This document shows, piece by piece, positions 25,540 through 35,687 of a stretch of DNA of 64,000 nucleotides; position 1 is the stretch's first letter; each line of letters starts with the position of its first letter. Below the pieces are notes generated by a model, which was not told the origin of the DNA, ran no database searches, and worked only from the letters and a program-made list of their open reading frames with translations. Location of the stretch: contig NZ_JAHWCI010000002.1 in the NCBI RefSeq assembly GCF_019550915.1, forward strand, positions 62,001 through 126,000, read 5' to 3'. A program made the position numbers and the translations under genes. This DNA is from Mumia sp. zg.B17. Lineage in GTDB: Bacteria; Actinomycetota; Actinomycetes; Propionibacteriales; Nocardioidaceae.

Positions 25540-26529
25540 ATGGGAGTCGAGGTACGCGTCGAAGGCCTGACGAAGTCCTTCGGCAAGCAGACGATCTGGC
25601 GTGATGTCTCGCTGACCCTGCCCGCTGGGCAGATCAGCGTCATGCTCGGACCGTCAGGCACCGGCAAGTCCGTCTTCTTGAAGGCCCTCATCGGCCTCCT
25701 CAAGCCCGACGAGGGCCACATCTTCATCGAGGGCACCGACATCGCGACGTGCACCGAGCGGGACCTCTACGACATCCGCAAGCTGTTCGGCGTCCTCTTC
25801 CAGGACGGCGCGATGTTCGGGTCCATGACGTTGTTCGACAACGTCGCCTTCCCGCTGCGCGAGCACACGCGCAAGTCGGAGAGCGAGATCCGGGAGATCG
25901 TCATGGAGAAGATGACGATGGTGGGCCTGGTCGGTGCCGAGGACAAGCTCCCCGGCGAGATCTCGGGCGGCATGCGCAAGCGCGCCGGACTCGCCCGTGC
26001 CCTCGTGCTCGAGCCGGAGATCGTGCTCTTCGACGAGCCCGACTCCGGTCTCGACCCGGTCCGTACGGCCTTCATCAACCAGCTGATCGTCGATCTCAAC
26101 GCCCAGATCGAGGCGACGTTCCTGATCGTCACCCACGACATCAACACGGCGCGCACCGTGCCGGACAACATCGGCTTGCTGTTCCACCGGCACTTGGCGA
26201 TGTTCGGGCCGCGCGAGATGCTGCTCTCCAGCGAGGAGCCGGCGGTGCGTCAGTTCCTCAACGCCCAGACCATCGGCCCCATCGGCATGAGCGAGGAGAA
26301 GGACGCCGACGAGCTGGCGCTGGAGGACCACAGCACCCTTCCGCCGCTGCCCCCGATCCCGCTCCAGATGCTGCCGTCCGACGGCCGGCCGCGGCCGACC
26401 CAGGCGCCGCCGGGCGCGTGGTGCGCCACCCACGGCGTCACGCCGCCGCCGGGCTCCTTCCTCGACGACGCGACGTCCCTCGGAGCGGTCGGCGTGCAGC
26501 AGCCGGTCCGGTCCGGCGGTGCGGTGTGA
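25540..26529 (+). CDS. Mce-system ABC transporter ATPase (MceG/Mkl/MlaF-like)
   Basis: The 329-residue ATPase powers lipid import through the YrbE/Mce complex. Walker A is GPSGTGKS, the Q-loop is in FGVLFQDGAMF, the signature is ISGGMRKRAGLARAL and Walker B is EIVLFDEPDSGLDP. Residues after about 255 form a Pro-rich C-terminal tail of 75 residues, longer than the usual MlaF. The ATG has AAGGAG 5 nt upstream. The stop overlaps the yrbEA start (GTGA). In M. tuberculosis the orphan mkl gene (Rv0655) lies between rplL and rpoB, the same locus as here. Confidence 0.95.
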   Translation: MGVEVRVEGLTKSFGKQTIWRDVSLTLPAGQISVMLGPSGTGKSVFLKALIGLLKPDEGHIFIEGTDIATCTERDLYDIRKLFGVLFQDGAMFGSMTLFDNVAFPLREHTRKSESEIREIVMEKMTMVGLVGAEDKLPGEISGGMRKRAGLARALVLEPEIVLFDEPDSGLDPVRTAFINQLIVDLNAQIEATFLIVTHDINTARTVPDNIGLLFHRHLAMFGPREMLLSSEEPAVRQFLNAQTIGPIGMSEEKDADELALEDHSTLPPLPPIPLQMLPSDGRPRPTQAPPGAWCATHGVTPPPGSFLDDATSLGAVGVQQPVRSGGAV

Positions 26530-27305
26530 GTGCCGCAACCGTCATCACGGCGCCGCTGGCGACTGCAGGCAAGCTCTTCGCGTTCGGGGCGGACGTCGTG
26601 GTCAGCGTCTTCCGCCGGCCGTTCCAGGTGCGCGAGTTCATCCAGCAGGCGTGGTTCATCGCCTCGGTGACGATCATCCCGACGGCGCTGGTCGCCATCC
26701 CGTTCGGTGCGGTGATCGCGCTCCAGGCCGGCAGCCTCATCCAGCAGTTCGGCGCCCAGTCGTTCACCGGCTCCGCCGCCGTCCTCGCCGTGGTCCGGGA
26801 GGCGGGACCCATCGCGACCGCGCTGCTGGTCGCAGGTGCCGGCGGCTCCGCGATCGCTGCGGACCTCGGCGCGCGCAAGATCCGCGAAGAGCTCGACGCG
26901 ATGATGGTGCTCGGCATCGACCCGATCCAGCGGCTCGTCGTGCCGCGCGTCCTCGCGTGCATGCTGATCGCCGTCTTCCTCAACGGCCTGGTCAGCGTGG
27001 TCGGCGTGGTCGGCGGCTACGTCTTCAACGTCGTCCTCCAGGGCGGCACGCCCGGTGCCTACCTCGCGTCCTTCACGGCGCTCGCCCAGACCGCCGACCT
27101 GTGGCAGGGCTTGGCGAAGGCGCTCGTGTTCGGCTTCATCGCGGCGATCGTCGCCGCCTACAAGGGCATGAACGCCGACGGAGGCCCCCAAGGCGTCGGG
27201 CAGGCCGTGATGGAGTCCGTCGTCGTGACCTTCCTGCTCCTCTTCATGGCGAACTTCGTGATGAGCGCGCTCTACTTCCAGCTCGTCCCGGCCAAGGCGT
27301 TGTGA
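26526..27305 (+). CDS. YrbEA-type Mce permease (MlaE family)
   Basis: This 259-residue membrane permease has five to six predicted helices. Conserved MlaE features include the coupling helix region VREAGPIATALLVAGAGGSAIAADLGARKIREELDAM and the following VLGIDPIQRLVVPRVLA. The GTG at 26526 overlaps the ATPase stop, giving tight coupling. It pairs with the next gene as a heterodimer. Confidence 0.94.
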   Translation: MSAATVITAPLATAGKLFAFGADVVVSVFRRPFQVREFIQQAWFIASVTIIPTALVAIPFGAVIALQAGSLIQQFGAQSFTGSAAVLAVVREAGPIATALLVAGAGGSAIAADLGARKIREELDAMMVLGIDPIQRLVVPRVLACMLIAVFLNGLVSVVGVVGGYVFNVVLQGGTPGAYLASFTALAQTADLWQGLAKALVFGFIAAIVAAYKGMNADGGPQGVGQAVMESVVVTFLLLFMANFVMSALYFQLVPAKAL

Positions 27306-27306
27306 C

Positions 27307-28134
27307 ATGGCCGACGTGAGAGCGATCTACCAGCGACCCCTCGGAGGGCTGGACGCGCTCGGGCGGCACCTCGCCTTCTATCTGCGGGTGATCGCCTGGG
27401 TCCCGCGGACGGTCGTGCACTATCCGCGGGAGATCCTCCGCATCCTCTCGGAGGTCACGTTCGGCCGCGGGGCGCTCGCCGTCATCGGCGGCACCGTGGG
27501 TGTCATCAGCGCGATGTCGTTCTTCACCGGCACGGAGGTCGGCCTCCAGGGGTTCACCGCCCTCGACCAGCTCGGCACCAGCGCGTTCTCCGGCTTCTTC
27601 TCCGCCTACTTCAACACCCGCGAGATCGCTCCGCTGGTCGCGGGCATCGCGCTCGCGGCCACCGTCGGCTGCGGGTTCACCGCCCAGCTCGGCGCGATGC
27701 GCATCTCCGAGGAGGTCGACGCCCTCGAGGTGATGGCCGTGCCGTCCCTGCCGTACCTCGTGACGACGCGGGTGATCGCCGGTCTGGTCGCGATCGTCCC
27801 GCTCTACGTCGTCGGCCTGCTGGCGTCGTACTTCGCGACCCGGCTGACCGTGACGGTGATCTACGGCCAGAGCACGGGGACGTACGACCACTACTTCACG
27901 CTCTTCCTCCCTCCGGAGGACGTGCTGTGGTCGTTCGTGAAGGTGATCGTGTTCGCCGTCGTCGTCATCCTGATCCACTGCTACTACGGCTACTACGCGT
28001 CGGGCGGCCCCGTCGGCGTCGGCGTCGCCGTGGGCCGGGCGGTGCGCACGTCCATCGTCATGATCAACGTCGTGGACCTGATGATGTCGATGGCCATCTG
28101 GGGGACGACGACGACCGTGAGGCTGGCCGGCTGA
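27307..28134 (+). CDS. YrbEB-type Mce permease (MlaE family)
   Basis: This 275-residue second permease carries the corresponding motif TREIAPLVAGIALAATVGCGFTAQLGAMRISEEVDALEVM. It starts 1 nt after the yrbEA stop and overlaps the mceA start (TGATG). With YrbEA and the ATPase it forms the inner-membrane ABC core. Confidence 0.94.
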   Translation: MADVRAIYQRPLGGLDALGRHLAFYLRVIAWVPRTVVHYPREILRILSEVTFGRGALAVIGGTVGVISAMSFFTGTEVGLQGFTALDQLGTSAFSGFFSAYFNTREIAPLVAGIALAATVGCGFTAQLGAMRISEEVDALEVMAVPSLPYLVTTRVIAGLVAIVPLYVVGLLASYFATRLTVTVIYGQSTGTYDHYFTLFLPPEDVLWSFVKVIVFAVVVILIHCYYGYYASGGPVGVGVAVGRAVRTSIVMINVVDLMMSMAIWGTTTTVRLAG

Positions 28135-29450
28135 TGGCGCGCACCCCTGCTCTCGACCGTCCGGGCGCCCTCCGCGCGCTGGGTGTCGTCATGCTCGCGC
28201 TGCTGATCCTTGCGGTTTACGCGACGTACGCGGTGTTCACCAAGCAGTTCTCCGGCGACGTCCCGGTGACCATCCGCAGCGAGAGCGTCGGCCTGCAGCT
28301 CAACCGCAACGCCGACGTCAAGCTCCGCGGAGTCATCGTGGGCCGGGTCTCCGACATCACCTCCGACACCGGACGCGCCACGATCCACCTGATGATCGAC
28401 CCCGACTACCAGCCCCTCATCCCCTCCGACGTAGAGGCGCTCATCGTGCCGAAGACGCTGTTCGGCGAGAAGTTCGTCGACCTGCAACCGGTGGCGGCCT
28501 CGGCCGGTACCCCGATCGAGTCCGGCGACGTCATCGCGCAGGCCGACCTGCCGGCCGAGGTCGAGACTCTCCTGGTGGACCTGGACCCGATCCTCACCGC
28601 GCTCAACCCGGCCGACCTCTCCTACACGCTCAACGCGGTGGCCGAGGCGTTGGACGGCCAGGGGGAGGCGATCGGCGCATCCCTCGAGACCCTCGAGGCC
28701 TACCTCCAGAAGATCACCCCGCTCGCCCCGCGGATCGTCGAGGACATCACGCTCCTCGGCGAGACGGCGCAGACCTACGCCGACGTGATGCCCGAGGTCG
28801 GGCAGACGCTGCGCAACGCGGTCGTCACCGGCAACACGCTGACCGGCCGCAAGGCGCAGCTGCAGGCGCTCTTCGTCGAGACGGCAGCGTTCGCGACCAC
28901 CGCCGACGCCTTCCTCGACCGGACCGGCGACGACCTCATCACGCTCGCGCGTCAGTCCCGTCCGACGCTCGAGCTGCTGGCCGACTATGCCCCGACCATC
29001 GGCTGCGTGCTGAAGGGGGTCGACCGGCTCAAGCCGCGCATCGACTCGGCGTTCCGAGACAACCGGGCCCACGTCACGGTCGAGTTCGCGGCGCGCTCGC
29101 CGCGGGCGTACGACCGCCGTGACGCCGCCGACCTCCCGCCGGTCAGCGGGGGCGGGAGTGCGCTCGACCCGACGTGCTCGACCCTGCCCTCGACCCCGTA
29201 CGACGGCTCCCGGCCCGCTCCGGGCATGAGCAACGCCCTGCTCCGCCAGCTGGGCATCGACGGCCCGCTCGGCAAGGCCGCCCCGCTGGTGGCACCCGCC
29301 AGGGTGAGCCCCGCCGGCTCGCAGGCCGAGGAGGAGCAGATCGATGCCGTGCTCGCGCCGGCGCTGGGTGTGGCGGCCGAGGACGTGCCCGACGTCGCGC
29401 AGGCGCTGGTCGGACCGGTGCTGCGTGGGGCGGAGGTGACGTTCGGATGA
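28134..29450 (+). CDS. MceA-family lipid-transport protein
   Basis: A 438-residue protein with an N-terminal anchor (residues 12-34), the MlaD/Mce domain from about residue 40 (VTIRSESVGLQLNRNADVKLRGVIVGRV ... EKFVDLQP), and a long helical region that forms the periplasmic tunnel. An acidic/Ala tail follows. First of six mce genes. The ATG at 28134 overlaps the yrbEB stop. Confidence 0.93.
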   Translation: MARTPALDRPGALRALGVVMLALLILAVYATYAVFTKQFSGDVPVTIRSESVGLQLNRNADVKLRGVIVGRVSDITSDTGRATIHLMIDPDYQPLIPSDVEALIVPKTLFGEKFVDLQPVAASAGTPIESGDVIAQADLPAEVETLLVDLDPILTALNPADLSYTLNAVAEALDGQGEAIGASLETLEAYLQKITPLAPRIVEDITLLGETAQTYADVMPEVGQTLRNAVVTGNTLTGRKAQLQALFVETAAFATTADAFLDRTGDDLITLARQSRPTLELLADYAPTIGCVLKGVDRLKPRIDSAFRDNRAHVTVEFAARSPRAYDRRDAADLPPVSGGGSALDPTCSTLPSTPYDGSRPAPGMSNALLRQLGIDGPLGKAAPLVAPARVSPAGSQAEEEQIDAVLAPALGVAAEDVPDVAQALVGPVLRGAEVTFG

Positions 29451-30559
29451 GTCGCCGCCGACGCCGCCGTACGCTCGACCCCCGGCTCGACCGCAAGACC
29501 AGCGGAGCGCTCGTCCGCCTGCTGCTGTTCCTCGTGGTCACCGGGACGCTCACCGGGATCCTCGCCGTCGTGATCGGCAACGTCTCGTTCCTCGACACCA
29601 AGGAGTACAAGGCGGTCTTCGCCGACGTCACGAGCCTCGTCGAGGGCGACGACGTCCGGATCGCCGGGGTGCGCGTGGGCAACGTCGTCGGTGTGCGGGT
29701 CGACTCCGACGCGACTGCCGAGGTCACCTTCAGCGTCGACTCCGACGTGACCCTGACAGAGAGCACCCTGGCGACGCTGCGCTACCGCAACATGATCGGC
29801 CAGCGCTACCTCTCGCTCACCGAGGGCGCCGAGGGGACGAGCCGGCGCCTCGAGCCGGGTGACACGATCCCGATGTCGAGGACGCAGCCCGCGCTCGACC
29901 TCACCGTCCTCTTCGCCGGCTTCAAGCCGCTCTTCCAGGCGCTGTCGCCCGACGACACGAACCAGCTGGCGTACGAGCTCATCCAGGTCTTCCAGGGCGA
30001 GAGCGGCACCGTCGAGTCGCTGCTCGGTCACACCGCGTCGCTGACCCAGACCCTCGCCGACCGTGACGACCTGATCGGGTCGGTGATCACCAACCTGACG
30101 ACGGTGCTCAAGTCGTTCAACGCCCGCGACGCCGAGCTGTCCAGCACGATCTCGACCCTGCAGCAGCTCATCACCGGGCTGAAGGACGACCGGGGGGTCC
30201 TCACCGGCTCGCTCGACGACATCGCGTCGCTGACCAACGAGACGGCCGGGCTCCTCACCGCGGTGAGGCCCGACCTCACCGCCGACATCTCGCACCTGCG
30301 GGACCTCACCGCACAGATCGGCACCAAGCGTGCACGCCAGGCCCTCGACAGCACCCTCCAGATCCTTCCGATCAAGATCGACCGGATCGGCAGGACCGGC
30401 CAGTACGGCTCGTTCTTCAACTTCTACGTCTGCGACGTCGGCATCGACGGCAAGCTGCCGTCGTTGAGCGGGGTGCCGGGGTGGGAGAACGCCCGCCCGT
30501 TCAAGACCACCAGGCGCGTGACCGTGACGGGACCAGGGGTGAGCCGATGCGTGCGATGA
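29447..30559 (+). CDS. MceB-family lipid-transport protein
   Basis: A 370-residue Mce protein with a basic N-terminus, one membrane anchor and the Mce domain (VTSLVEGDDVRIAGVRVGNV, then NMIGQRYLSLTEG). A long helical segment of the cholesterol-uptake porter type follows (DUF3407). It overlaps mceA by 4 nt and mceC by 13 nt. Confidence 0.93.
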   Translation: MSRRRRRRTLDPRLDRKTSGALVRLLLFLVVTGTLTGILAVVIGNVSFLDTKEYKAVFADVTSLVEGDDVRIAGVRVGNVVGVRVDSDATAEVTFSVDSDVTLTESTLATLRYRNMIGQRYLSLTEGAEGTSRRLEPGDTIPMSRTQPALDLTVLFAGFKPLFQALSPDDTNQLAYELIQVFQGESGTVESLLGHTASLTQTLADRDDLIGSVITNLTTVLKSFNARDAELSSTISTLQQLITGLKDDRGVLTGSLDDIASLTNETAGLLTAVRPDLTADISHLRDLTAQIGTKRARQALDSTLQILPIKIDRIGRTGQYGSFFNFYVCDVGIDGKLPSLSGVPGWENARPFKTTRRVTVTGPGVSRCVR

Positions 30560-31530
30560 AGCCGTTCCGCGAGCGCAACGCCGCCGTCGTCGGTGCGGTG
30601 AGCGTGCTCGTGATCGCCCTGTTCCTGGTGGTGGCCAGCCAGGCGAGCAAGCTGCCGCTGGTCGGCAGCGGGCCGACGTACGCCGCCGAGTTCACCGAGG
30701 TCGGCGGCCTGAAGAAGGGTGACGACGTCCGGATGGCTGGTGTGCTGGTCGGGGAGGTCGACGACCTCGAGCTGGAGGGCGACAAGGTGCGCGTGTCGTT
30801 CCGGATCAAGGACGAGCGCGACCGCCTCGGGAAGGCGACAGGCGCATCGGTCCGGATCAAGACGCTGCTCGGGACGATGTACGTCAGCCTCGAGCCCGCA
30901 GGGGGCGGCACCCTCGAGCCGGGGAGCGTCATCCCCGCCTCGCGGACGACCCCTCCGTACGACATCGTCCAGGCGTTCTCCGACCTCAGCGAGACGACCC
31001 AGCAGATCGACACCGACCAGCTGGCGTACGCGATGCGCACCCTCGGAGAGGTCACGTCGAAGACGCCGGAGGAGTTCCAGAAGGCGGTCCGGGGTGTCAC
31101 CGCGCTGTCGGAGAACCTCGCCGCTCGGGACGCCGAGATCAAGACGTTGCTCAAGAACATCGACGGCATCTCCGGTGTGCTCGCCGACCGCAACTCCGAG
31201 GTCGTGTCGCTGTTCGAGGACGGGGGAGTGCTGTTCGAGGCGCTCACCCAGCGCCGGCAGGCCATCCACGACGTCCTGGTCGGCGTCACCCGCATGTCCG
31301 ACGAGATCCAGAAGCTCGTCGCGGACACGAAGGCCGACCTCAAGCCGGCGCTCGACCGTCTCGCCGGCGTGGTGAAGGTCCTGAAGGCCAACGAGAAGAA
31401 CATCGAGTCGGCCCTCGAGCAGCTGCCGGCGTTCTACTCCATGGTGGCGAGCAACGGAGGCAACGGACCGTGGCTCGACGGGTTCCTCTACAACCTGCTG
31501 AGCATCCTCGGACTGGAGGACGGACTGTGA
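30547..31530 (+). CDS. MceC-family lipid-transport protein
   Basis: A 327-residue Mce protein. The anchor lies at residues 14-34 and the Mce domain includes GGLKKGDDVRMAGVLVGEV and TLLGTMYVSLEP. The ATG at 30547 was chosen over an upstream ATG because AGGGGTGA precedes it and the anchor then starts near the N-terminus. It overlaps mceD by 4 nt. Confidence 0.93.
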   Translation: MRAMKPFRERNAAVVGAVSVLVIALFLVVASQASKLPLVGSGPTYAAEFTEVGGLKKGDDVRMAGVLVGEVDDLELEGDKVRVSFRIKDERDRLGKATGASVRIKTLLGTMYVSLEPAGGGTLEPGSVIPASRTTPPYDIVQAFSDLSETTQQIDTDQLAYAMRTLGEVTSKTPEEFQKAVRGVTALSENLAARDAEIKTLLKNIDGISGVLADRNSEVVSLFEDGGVLFEALTQRRQAIHDVLVGVTRMSDEIQKLVADTKADLKPALDRLAGVVKVLKANEKNIESALEQLPAFYSMVASNGGNGPWLDGFLYNLLSILGLEDGL

Positions 31531-32765
31531 GCGCCGACGTCACGCGCGCCCCCCGGGTCTCCCGTCGCGTCGTCGAGGGCGTCGCGGCGGTGCTCGTCCT
31601 CGCACTCGTCGCGGCCCTGGTCGTGATCCTGCTGCCACGGTCGGAGAAGCAGACGGCGACCGTCGACTTCGACCGGACCGTCTCCCTCTACGAGGGGTCG
31701 ACCGTGCGCATCCTCGGGGTCGACGTCGGGACGGTCGAGTCCATCACGCCGCGCGGGTCGACCGTCCGGGTCAAGATCTCGTGGGACGCCGACTACGCGG
31801 TGCCCGCCGACGTCACCGCGGTGATCGTGTCGCCCTCGGTGGTCGGGGACCGCTTCGTCCAGCTCACGCCGGCGTACGCCGGCGGCCCCAAGCTCGCCGA
31901 CGGCGCTCACCTCGACCAGGAGCGCTCGGCCACTCCGACCGAGCTCGACGAGAGCTACGAGGCGCTCGACCGGGTGGCGAAGGCGCTCGGTCCGCAGGGA
32001 GCGAACGCCGACGGAGCCCTGAGCACGCTCCTGGAGACGTCGGCTGACAACCTCGACGGCCGGGGCGAGGAGATCCGCCGCAGCATCGCCGCACTCGCCA
32101 AGGTGACGACGACGGCCGACGGGTCCAAGGACGAGCTCTTCTCGTCGATGGAGAAGATCGAGCGCTTCGTCTCGGCGCTCGAGCAGAACGACGCCTCGGT
32201 GCGGTCGTTCAACTCGAGTCTCGCCGACGTGTCGACGGTGCTGGCGGGGGAGCGCGACGACCTCCAGGCGGCCCTGCGAGAGCTGGCGGCGGCCCTTGGC
32301 ACGGTCCAGTCGTACGTGGCCGAGAACCGTGCGAGCCTCCGCAAGAACGTCGACGGGCTCGCCGACGTCACCGAGTCGCTCGCCGACCAGCGCAAGAACC
32401 TTGCCGCACTCCTGGACCGCGGGCCCAAGGCGCTGTCCAACCTGGCGACGGCCTACAACCCGACCACGGGCACCCTCGACACCCGCGCCACCATCCTGCG
32501 CAAGGACGACGGCAGGTACCGCACGCTCACCGAAGCGGTGTACGTCGGGGCTTACTGCGGTCTGGCCTCCAACCAGAACCCGAAGTACAGGACGACGTGC
32601 TACGCCCTCTCTGATCAGCTGGTGTGGTGGCTCGCCGACCAGGCGAGGCGTACGAGCTCCGACGGAGCCGCGTCCCCGGCCGCCGAGCCGCCGGCACCCG
32701 GCGACGCCGGTGGGGCGGACGCCTCGGACGACGCCGGTCTCGTGGCTCTGATGGGGGTGGCGTGA
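31527..32765 (+). CDS. MceD-family lipid-transport protein
   Basis: A 412-residue Mce protein with anchor and Mce domain (TVSLYEGSTVRILGVDVGTV, then SVVGDRFVQLTP). The helical region is rich in Asp, Arg and Leu, and an Ala/Pro/Asp tail follows. Cys residues near AYCGLAS and TTCYALS may pair. The GTG at 31527 overlaps the mceC stop, with GGAGGAC upstream. Confidence 0.93.
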   Translation: MSADVTRAPRVSRRVVEGVAAVLVLALVAALVVILLPRSEKQTATVDFDRTVSLYEGSTVRILGVDVGTVESITPRGSTVRVKISWDADYAVPADVTAVIVSPSVVGDRFVQLTPAYAGGPKLADGAHLDQERSATPTELDESYEALDRVAKALGPQGANADGALSTLLETSADNLDGRGEEIRRSIAALAKVTTTADGSKDELFSSMEKIERFVSALEQNDASVRSFNSSLADVSTVLAGERDDLQAALRELAAALGTVQSYVAENRASLRKNVDGLADVTESLADQRKNLAALLDRGPKALSNLATAYNPTTGTLDTRATILRKDDGRYRTLTEAVYVGAYCGLASNQNPKYRTTCYALSDQLVWWLADQARRTSSDGAASPAAEPPAPGDAGGADASDDAGLVALMGVA

Positions 32766-33871
32766 TGCGTGAGACGTTCGGACGCGCGAGGGCGGCGGTG
32801 GTGCTCGCGGCTGCTCTGGTGCTGACGGCAGGATGCGGACGCGGCAGCGTCGGAGACCTTCCCCTCCCCGGTGGCGCCGACCTTGGTGACGACCCGTACA
32901 CCGTCGTCGTGGAGTTCGAGGACGTCCTCGACCTCGTGCCGCAGAGCGCGGTGAAGGTCAACGACGTCTCCGTCGGCCGGGTGACCGACGTGGCGCTCGA
33001 CGGGTGGCAGGCCGTCGTCACGATGAAGGTCAACGGCGACGTCGAGCTCCCCGACAATGCCCTCGCCGCGATCCGCCAGACCAGCATCCTGGGCGAGAAG
33101 TTCGTGTCGCTCGCCCCGCCTCCCTCGGGCGCGCAGGGCCGGTTGTCCGAGGGTGACCGCATCCCGCTGGCGCGCTCGGGCCACACCCCCGAGGTCGAGC
33201 AGGTCCTCGGCGCCCTCTCGCTCGTCCTCAACGGCGGGGCGGTGGACAAGATCCAGGTCATCGCCCGCGAGCTCAACGCGGCCACGACCGGGAGAGAGGC
33301 CAACATGCGCACGCTCCTGCGTCGCCTCGACGAGTTCGTCGGCACGGCCGAGGCCTCCAAGAAGGAGATCGTCGTCGCCATCGAGCAGATCGACGCGCTC
33401 GCGAAGGCGACCAGGACTCAGCAGTCCGCGATCGACGACGCCCTCGACGACCTGCCGGCAGCGCTCCAGACCGTGAACGCGCAGCGGGCCAACCTGGTGC
33501 GCATGCTGGGAGCGCTCAACACGCTGAGCGGCGTCGGCACCGAGGTCATCGTCAAGTCCAAGCAGTCCGTCGTCGCAGACCTGAAGGCGCTCAACCCGGT
33601 GCTGGACAACCTCGCCTCCGCAGGGGACGCGCTGATCAGCTCGCTCGAGGTGCTGCCGACGTTCCCGTTCCCCGACAGCCTGCTGGGAGACAACCCCGAG
33701 CAGGCGGCGGCGTACCAGATGGGCGACTACACCAACGTGTCCCTCGACTTCACCACCGACTTCACCAAGACCATCGGCCTCATGACCGAGGCCGAGCGGG
33801 CGTCGCTCAAGGCGGCCCTGCGCAGTGCCGACGTCGCAGGCGTGATGGCGCGGACGGTGGTGGCGCCGTGA
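32765..33871 (+). CDS. MceE-family lipoprotein
   Basis: A 368-residue MceE-type member with the lipobox LTAGC near residue 24, as expected for the lipoprotein member of the set. The Mce domain contains LVPQSAVKVNDVSVGRV and ILGEKFVSLAPP. It overlaps mceD and mceF by 1 and 4 nt. It would tether the Mce tunnel to the membrane or envelope. Confidence 0.94.
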   Translation: MRETFGRARAAVVLAAALVLTAGCGRGSVGDLPLPGGADLGDDPYTVVVEFEDVLDLVPQSAVKVNDVSVGRVTDVALDGWQAVVTMKVNGDVELPDNALAAIRQTSILGEKFVSLAPPPSGAQGRLSEGDRIPLARSGHTPEVEQVLGALSLVLNGGAVDKIQVIARELNAATTGREANMRTLLRRLDEFVGTAEASKKEIVVAIEQIDALAKATRTQQSAIDDALDDLPAALQTVNAQRANLVRMLGALNTLSGVGTEVIVKSKQSVVADLKALNPVLDNLASAGDALISSLEVLPTFPFPDSLLGDNPEQAAAYQMGDYTNVSLDFTTDFTKTIGLMTEAERASLKAALRSADVAGVMARTVVAP

Positions 33872-35136
33872 TCACCCGTCGCGTACGCGTGCAGCTCGTG
33901 CTCTTCCTCGTGATCACGCTCGTGGGCATCGCCTACGTCGGGGCGACCTATGCCCGGCTCGACCGGCTGATCGGCGGCAGCGGCTATTCCGTCACCGTCG
34001 AGATGGCCGAGTCGGGCGGCATCTTCACCGGTGCCGACGTGACGTACCGCGGCGTGAGCGTGGGCCGGGTCAAGGAGATGTGGCTGACCGCTGACGGTGT
34101 CGACGTGGAGGTGCGGATCGACGAGGACGCGCCTCGGATCCCCGCTGACACCGCGGTCGTCGTCGCCAACAAGTCCGCCGTCGGCGAGCAGTACCTCGAC
34201 TTCCAGCCCGAGGGGGCCGCCGGGCCGTTCCTCGGCGAGGACGACGTGGTCGCCCGTGAGCGCACCCGCGTCCCGGTCGACACCCGCACCTTGATCACCG
34301 ACGTGAGCGGGCTGCTGTCGTCCGTCGACGCCGACGACCTCAGCACCGTCATCACCGAGCTGGGGGCGGCCTTCGAGGGGTCGGGCAAGGACATCCGCAC
34401 CACCATCGACGCGACGAGCTCGTTCATCACCAAGGCCGACCAGAAGTACGCGATGACCGCCGACCTGATCCGCGAGTCGACCACGGTGCTCCAGACCCAG
34501 GTCGACGGCCAGGACGACATCCGCGCGTTCGCCACGAACCTGCGCGACCTCTCGACCGCCATGCGGACCTCGGACCAGGACCTGCGCACCGTTCTCGACA
34601 CGGGCGCCCCGACCGCGGCCACGCTCCGGACCGTCCTCAGCGAGAACGCCGACGACATCGCGTCACTGCTCAGTGACGCGATCCGGCTCAACACCGTGGT
34701 GCGCGGACGCCTCGACGGGATCCGTGGGGTCCTGGTCATCGCCCCGTACGGCGTCGAGAGCGCCTTCTCGATCATCGCCAAGGACTCGCGCACCGGCCAG
34801 TACGCCGCGCGCATGAGCCTCTCGCTGCAGCCGGAGAACGCCCCATGCGAGACCGGCTACCTGCCCCGGTCGCGCCAGCGGACGCCGTTCGACCGCACCC
34901 CGGTGGCGTGGCAGCGTGCGTTCGCGTGCGCCGAGCCGCAGCCGCGGTCCGCGGCCGCCGCCAAGGGGGGCACGAGCCCCGCGGGGGTGACACGTGACGA
35001 GAGCGAGGTTCTCGGTACGTACGATGTGGCGACGGGTCAGGTGGACGTCGGCGGCACGACGACGATCCCTGACGCCCCGGACCTCGGGAAGGAGTCCTGG
35101 AAGTGGATGCTGCTCGGACCGGCGGTCGCACGCTGA
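33868..35136 (+). CDS. MceF-family lipid-transport protein
   Basis: A 422-residue terminal Mce protein. An anchor lies at residues 8-28, then the Mce domain (SGGIFTGADVTYRGVSVGRV, KSAVGEQYLDFQP) and a helical region follow. The Cys pair in APCETGY and FACAEP may form a disulfide. It overlaps the first Mce-associated gene by 34 nt. Confidence 0.93.
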   Translation: MITRRVRVQLVLFLVITLVGIAYVGATYARLDRLIGGSGYSVTVEMAESGGIFTGADVTYRGVSVGRVKEMWLTADGVDVEVRIDEDAPRIPADTAVVVANKSAVGEQYLDFQPEGAAGPFLGEDDVVARERTRVPVDTRTLITDVSGLLSSVDADDLSTVITELGAAFEGSGKDIRTTIDATSSFITKADQKYAMTADLIRESTTVLQTQVDGQDDIRAFATNLRDLSTAMRTSDQDLRTVLDTGAPTAATLRTVLSENADDIASLLSDAIRLNTVVRGRLDGIRGVLVIAPYGVESAFSIIAKDSRTGQYAARMSLSLQPENAPCETGYLPRSRQRTPFDRTPVAWQRAFACAEPQPRSAAAAKGGTSPAGVTRDESEVLGTYDVATGQVDVGGTTTIPDAPDLGKESWKWMLLGPAVAR

Positions 35137-35687
35137 CCCGCACCCGCCTGCTCGCTGTGGCGCTCGCGGCGGTGGTGGTCGCCGGGGTGGTGGTCGGCGT
35201 CGTCGCGCTCGTGCGGGGTCCGCAGATCCCGGCGTACGCCGACGCGGCCGCCCGCCAGGACGTCCGGGCGGCGACGGAGAAGTTCGCGACCAGCGTCAAC
35301 TCCTACGACGTCAAGGACCTCGACCCGTACGTCGCTCGCGTGAAGCCGCTGCTGACCGACGATCTCGCCGTGCAGTTCGAGGCGTCGACCAAGGACCTGC
35401 TCGGACAGTTCGCCGACACGGGGATCGTGTCGAAGGGCAACGTCGAGCAGGTGGCGATCGAGAGCATCGACGACGACAGCGCCGAGGTGCTCGCCGCGAT
35501 CACGGTGGAGACCGAGCCCAAGGACGTCCAGGTGGGTCAGCCTCGGCTCCGCTGGCGTGTCGCGCTGGTCCGTGAGGGAGACCGCTGGTTGGTCGACAGC
35601 TTCACCAACGTGACGGTGGAGACGGCCGCGACGCCGGCCCCGGGTGCCGCACCGACGCCGACGCCGACGCAGGGGAGCGGGTCATGA
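35103..35687 (+). CDS. Mce-associated membrane protein 1
   Basis: A 194-residue protein with one N-terminal transmembrane helix (residues 14-38), an alpha/beta domain of the SnoaL/NTF2-like Mas family, and a Pro/Thr tail. GGAAGGAG lies 8 nt before the GTG at 35103, which supports this start despite the 34-nt overlap with mceF. Such Mas proteins stabilise Mce complexes in mycobacteria (the OmamA/Mas group); the exact role is not known. Confidence 0.82.
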   Translation: MDAARTGGRTLTRTRLLAVALAAVVVAGVVVGVVALVRGPQIPAYADAAARQDVRAATEKFATSVNSYDVKDLDPYVARVKPLLTDDLAVQFEASTKDLLGQFADTGIVSKGNVEQVAIESIDDDSAEVLAAITVETEPKDVQVGQPRLRWRVALVREGDRWLVDSFTNVTVETAATPAPGAAPTPTPTQGSGS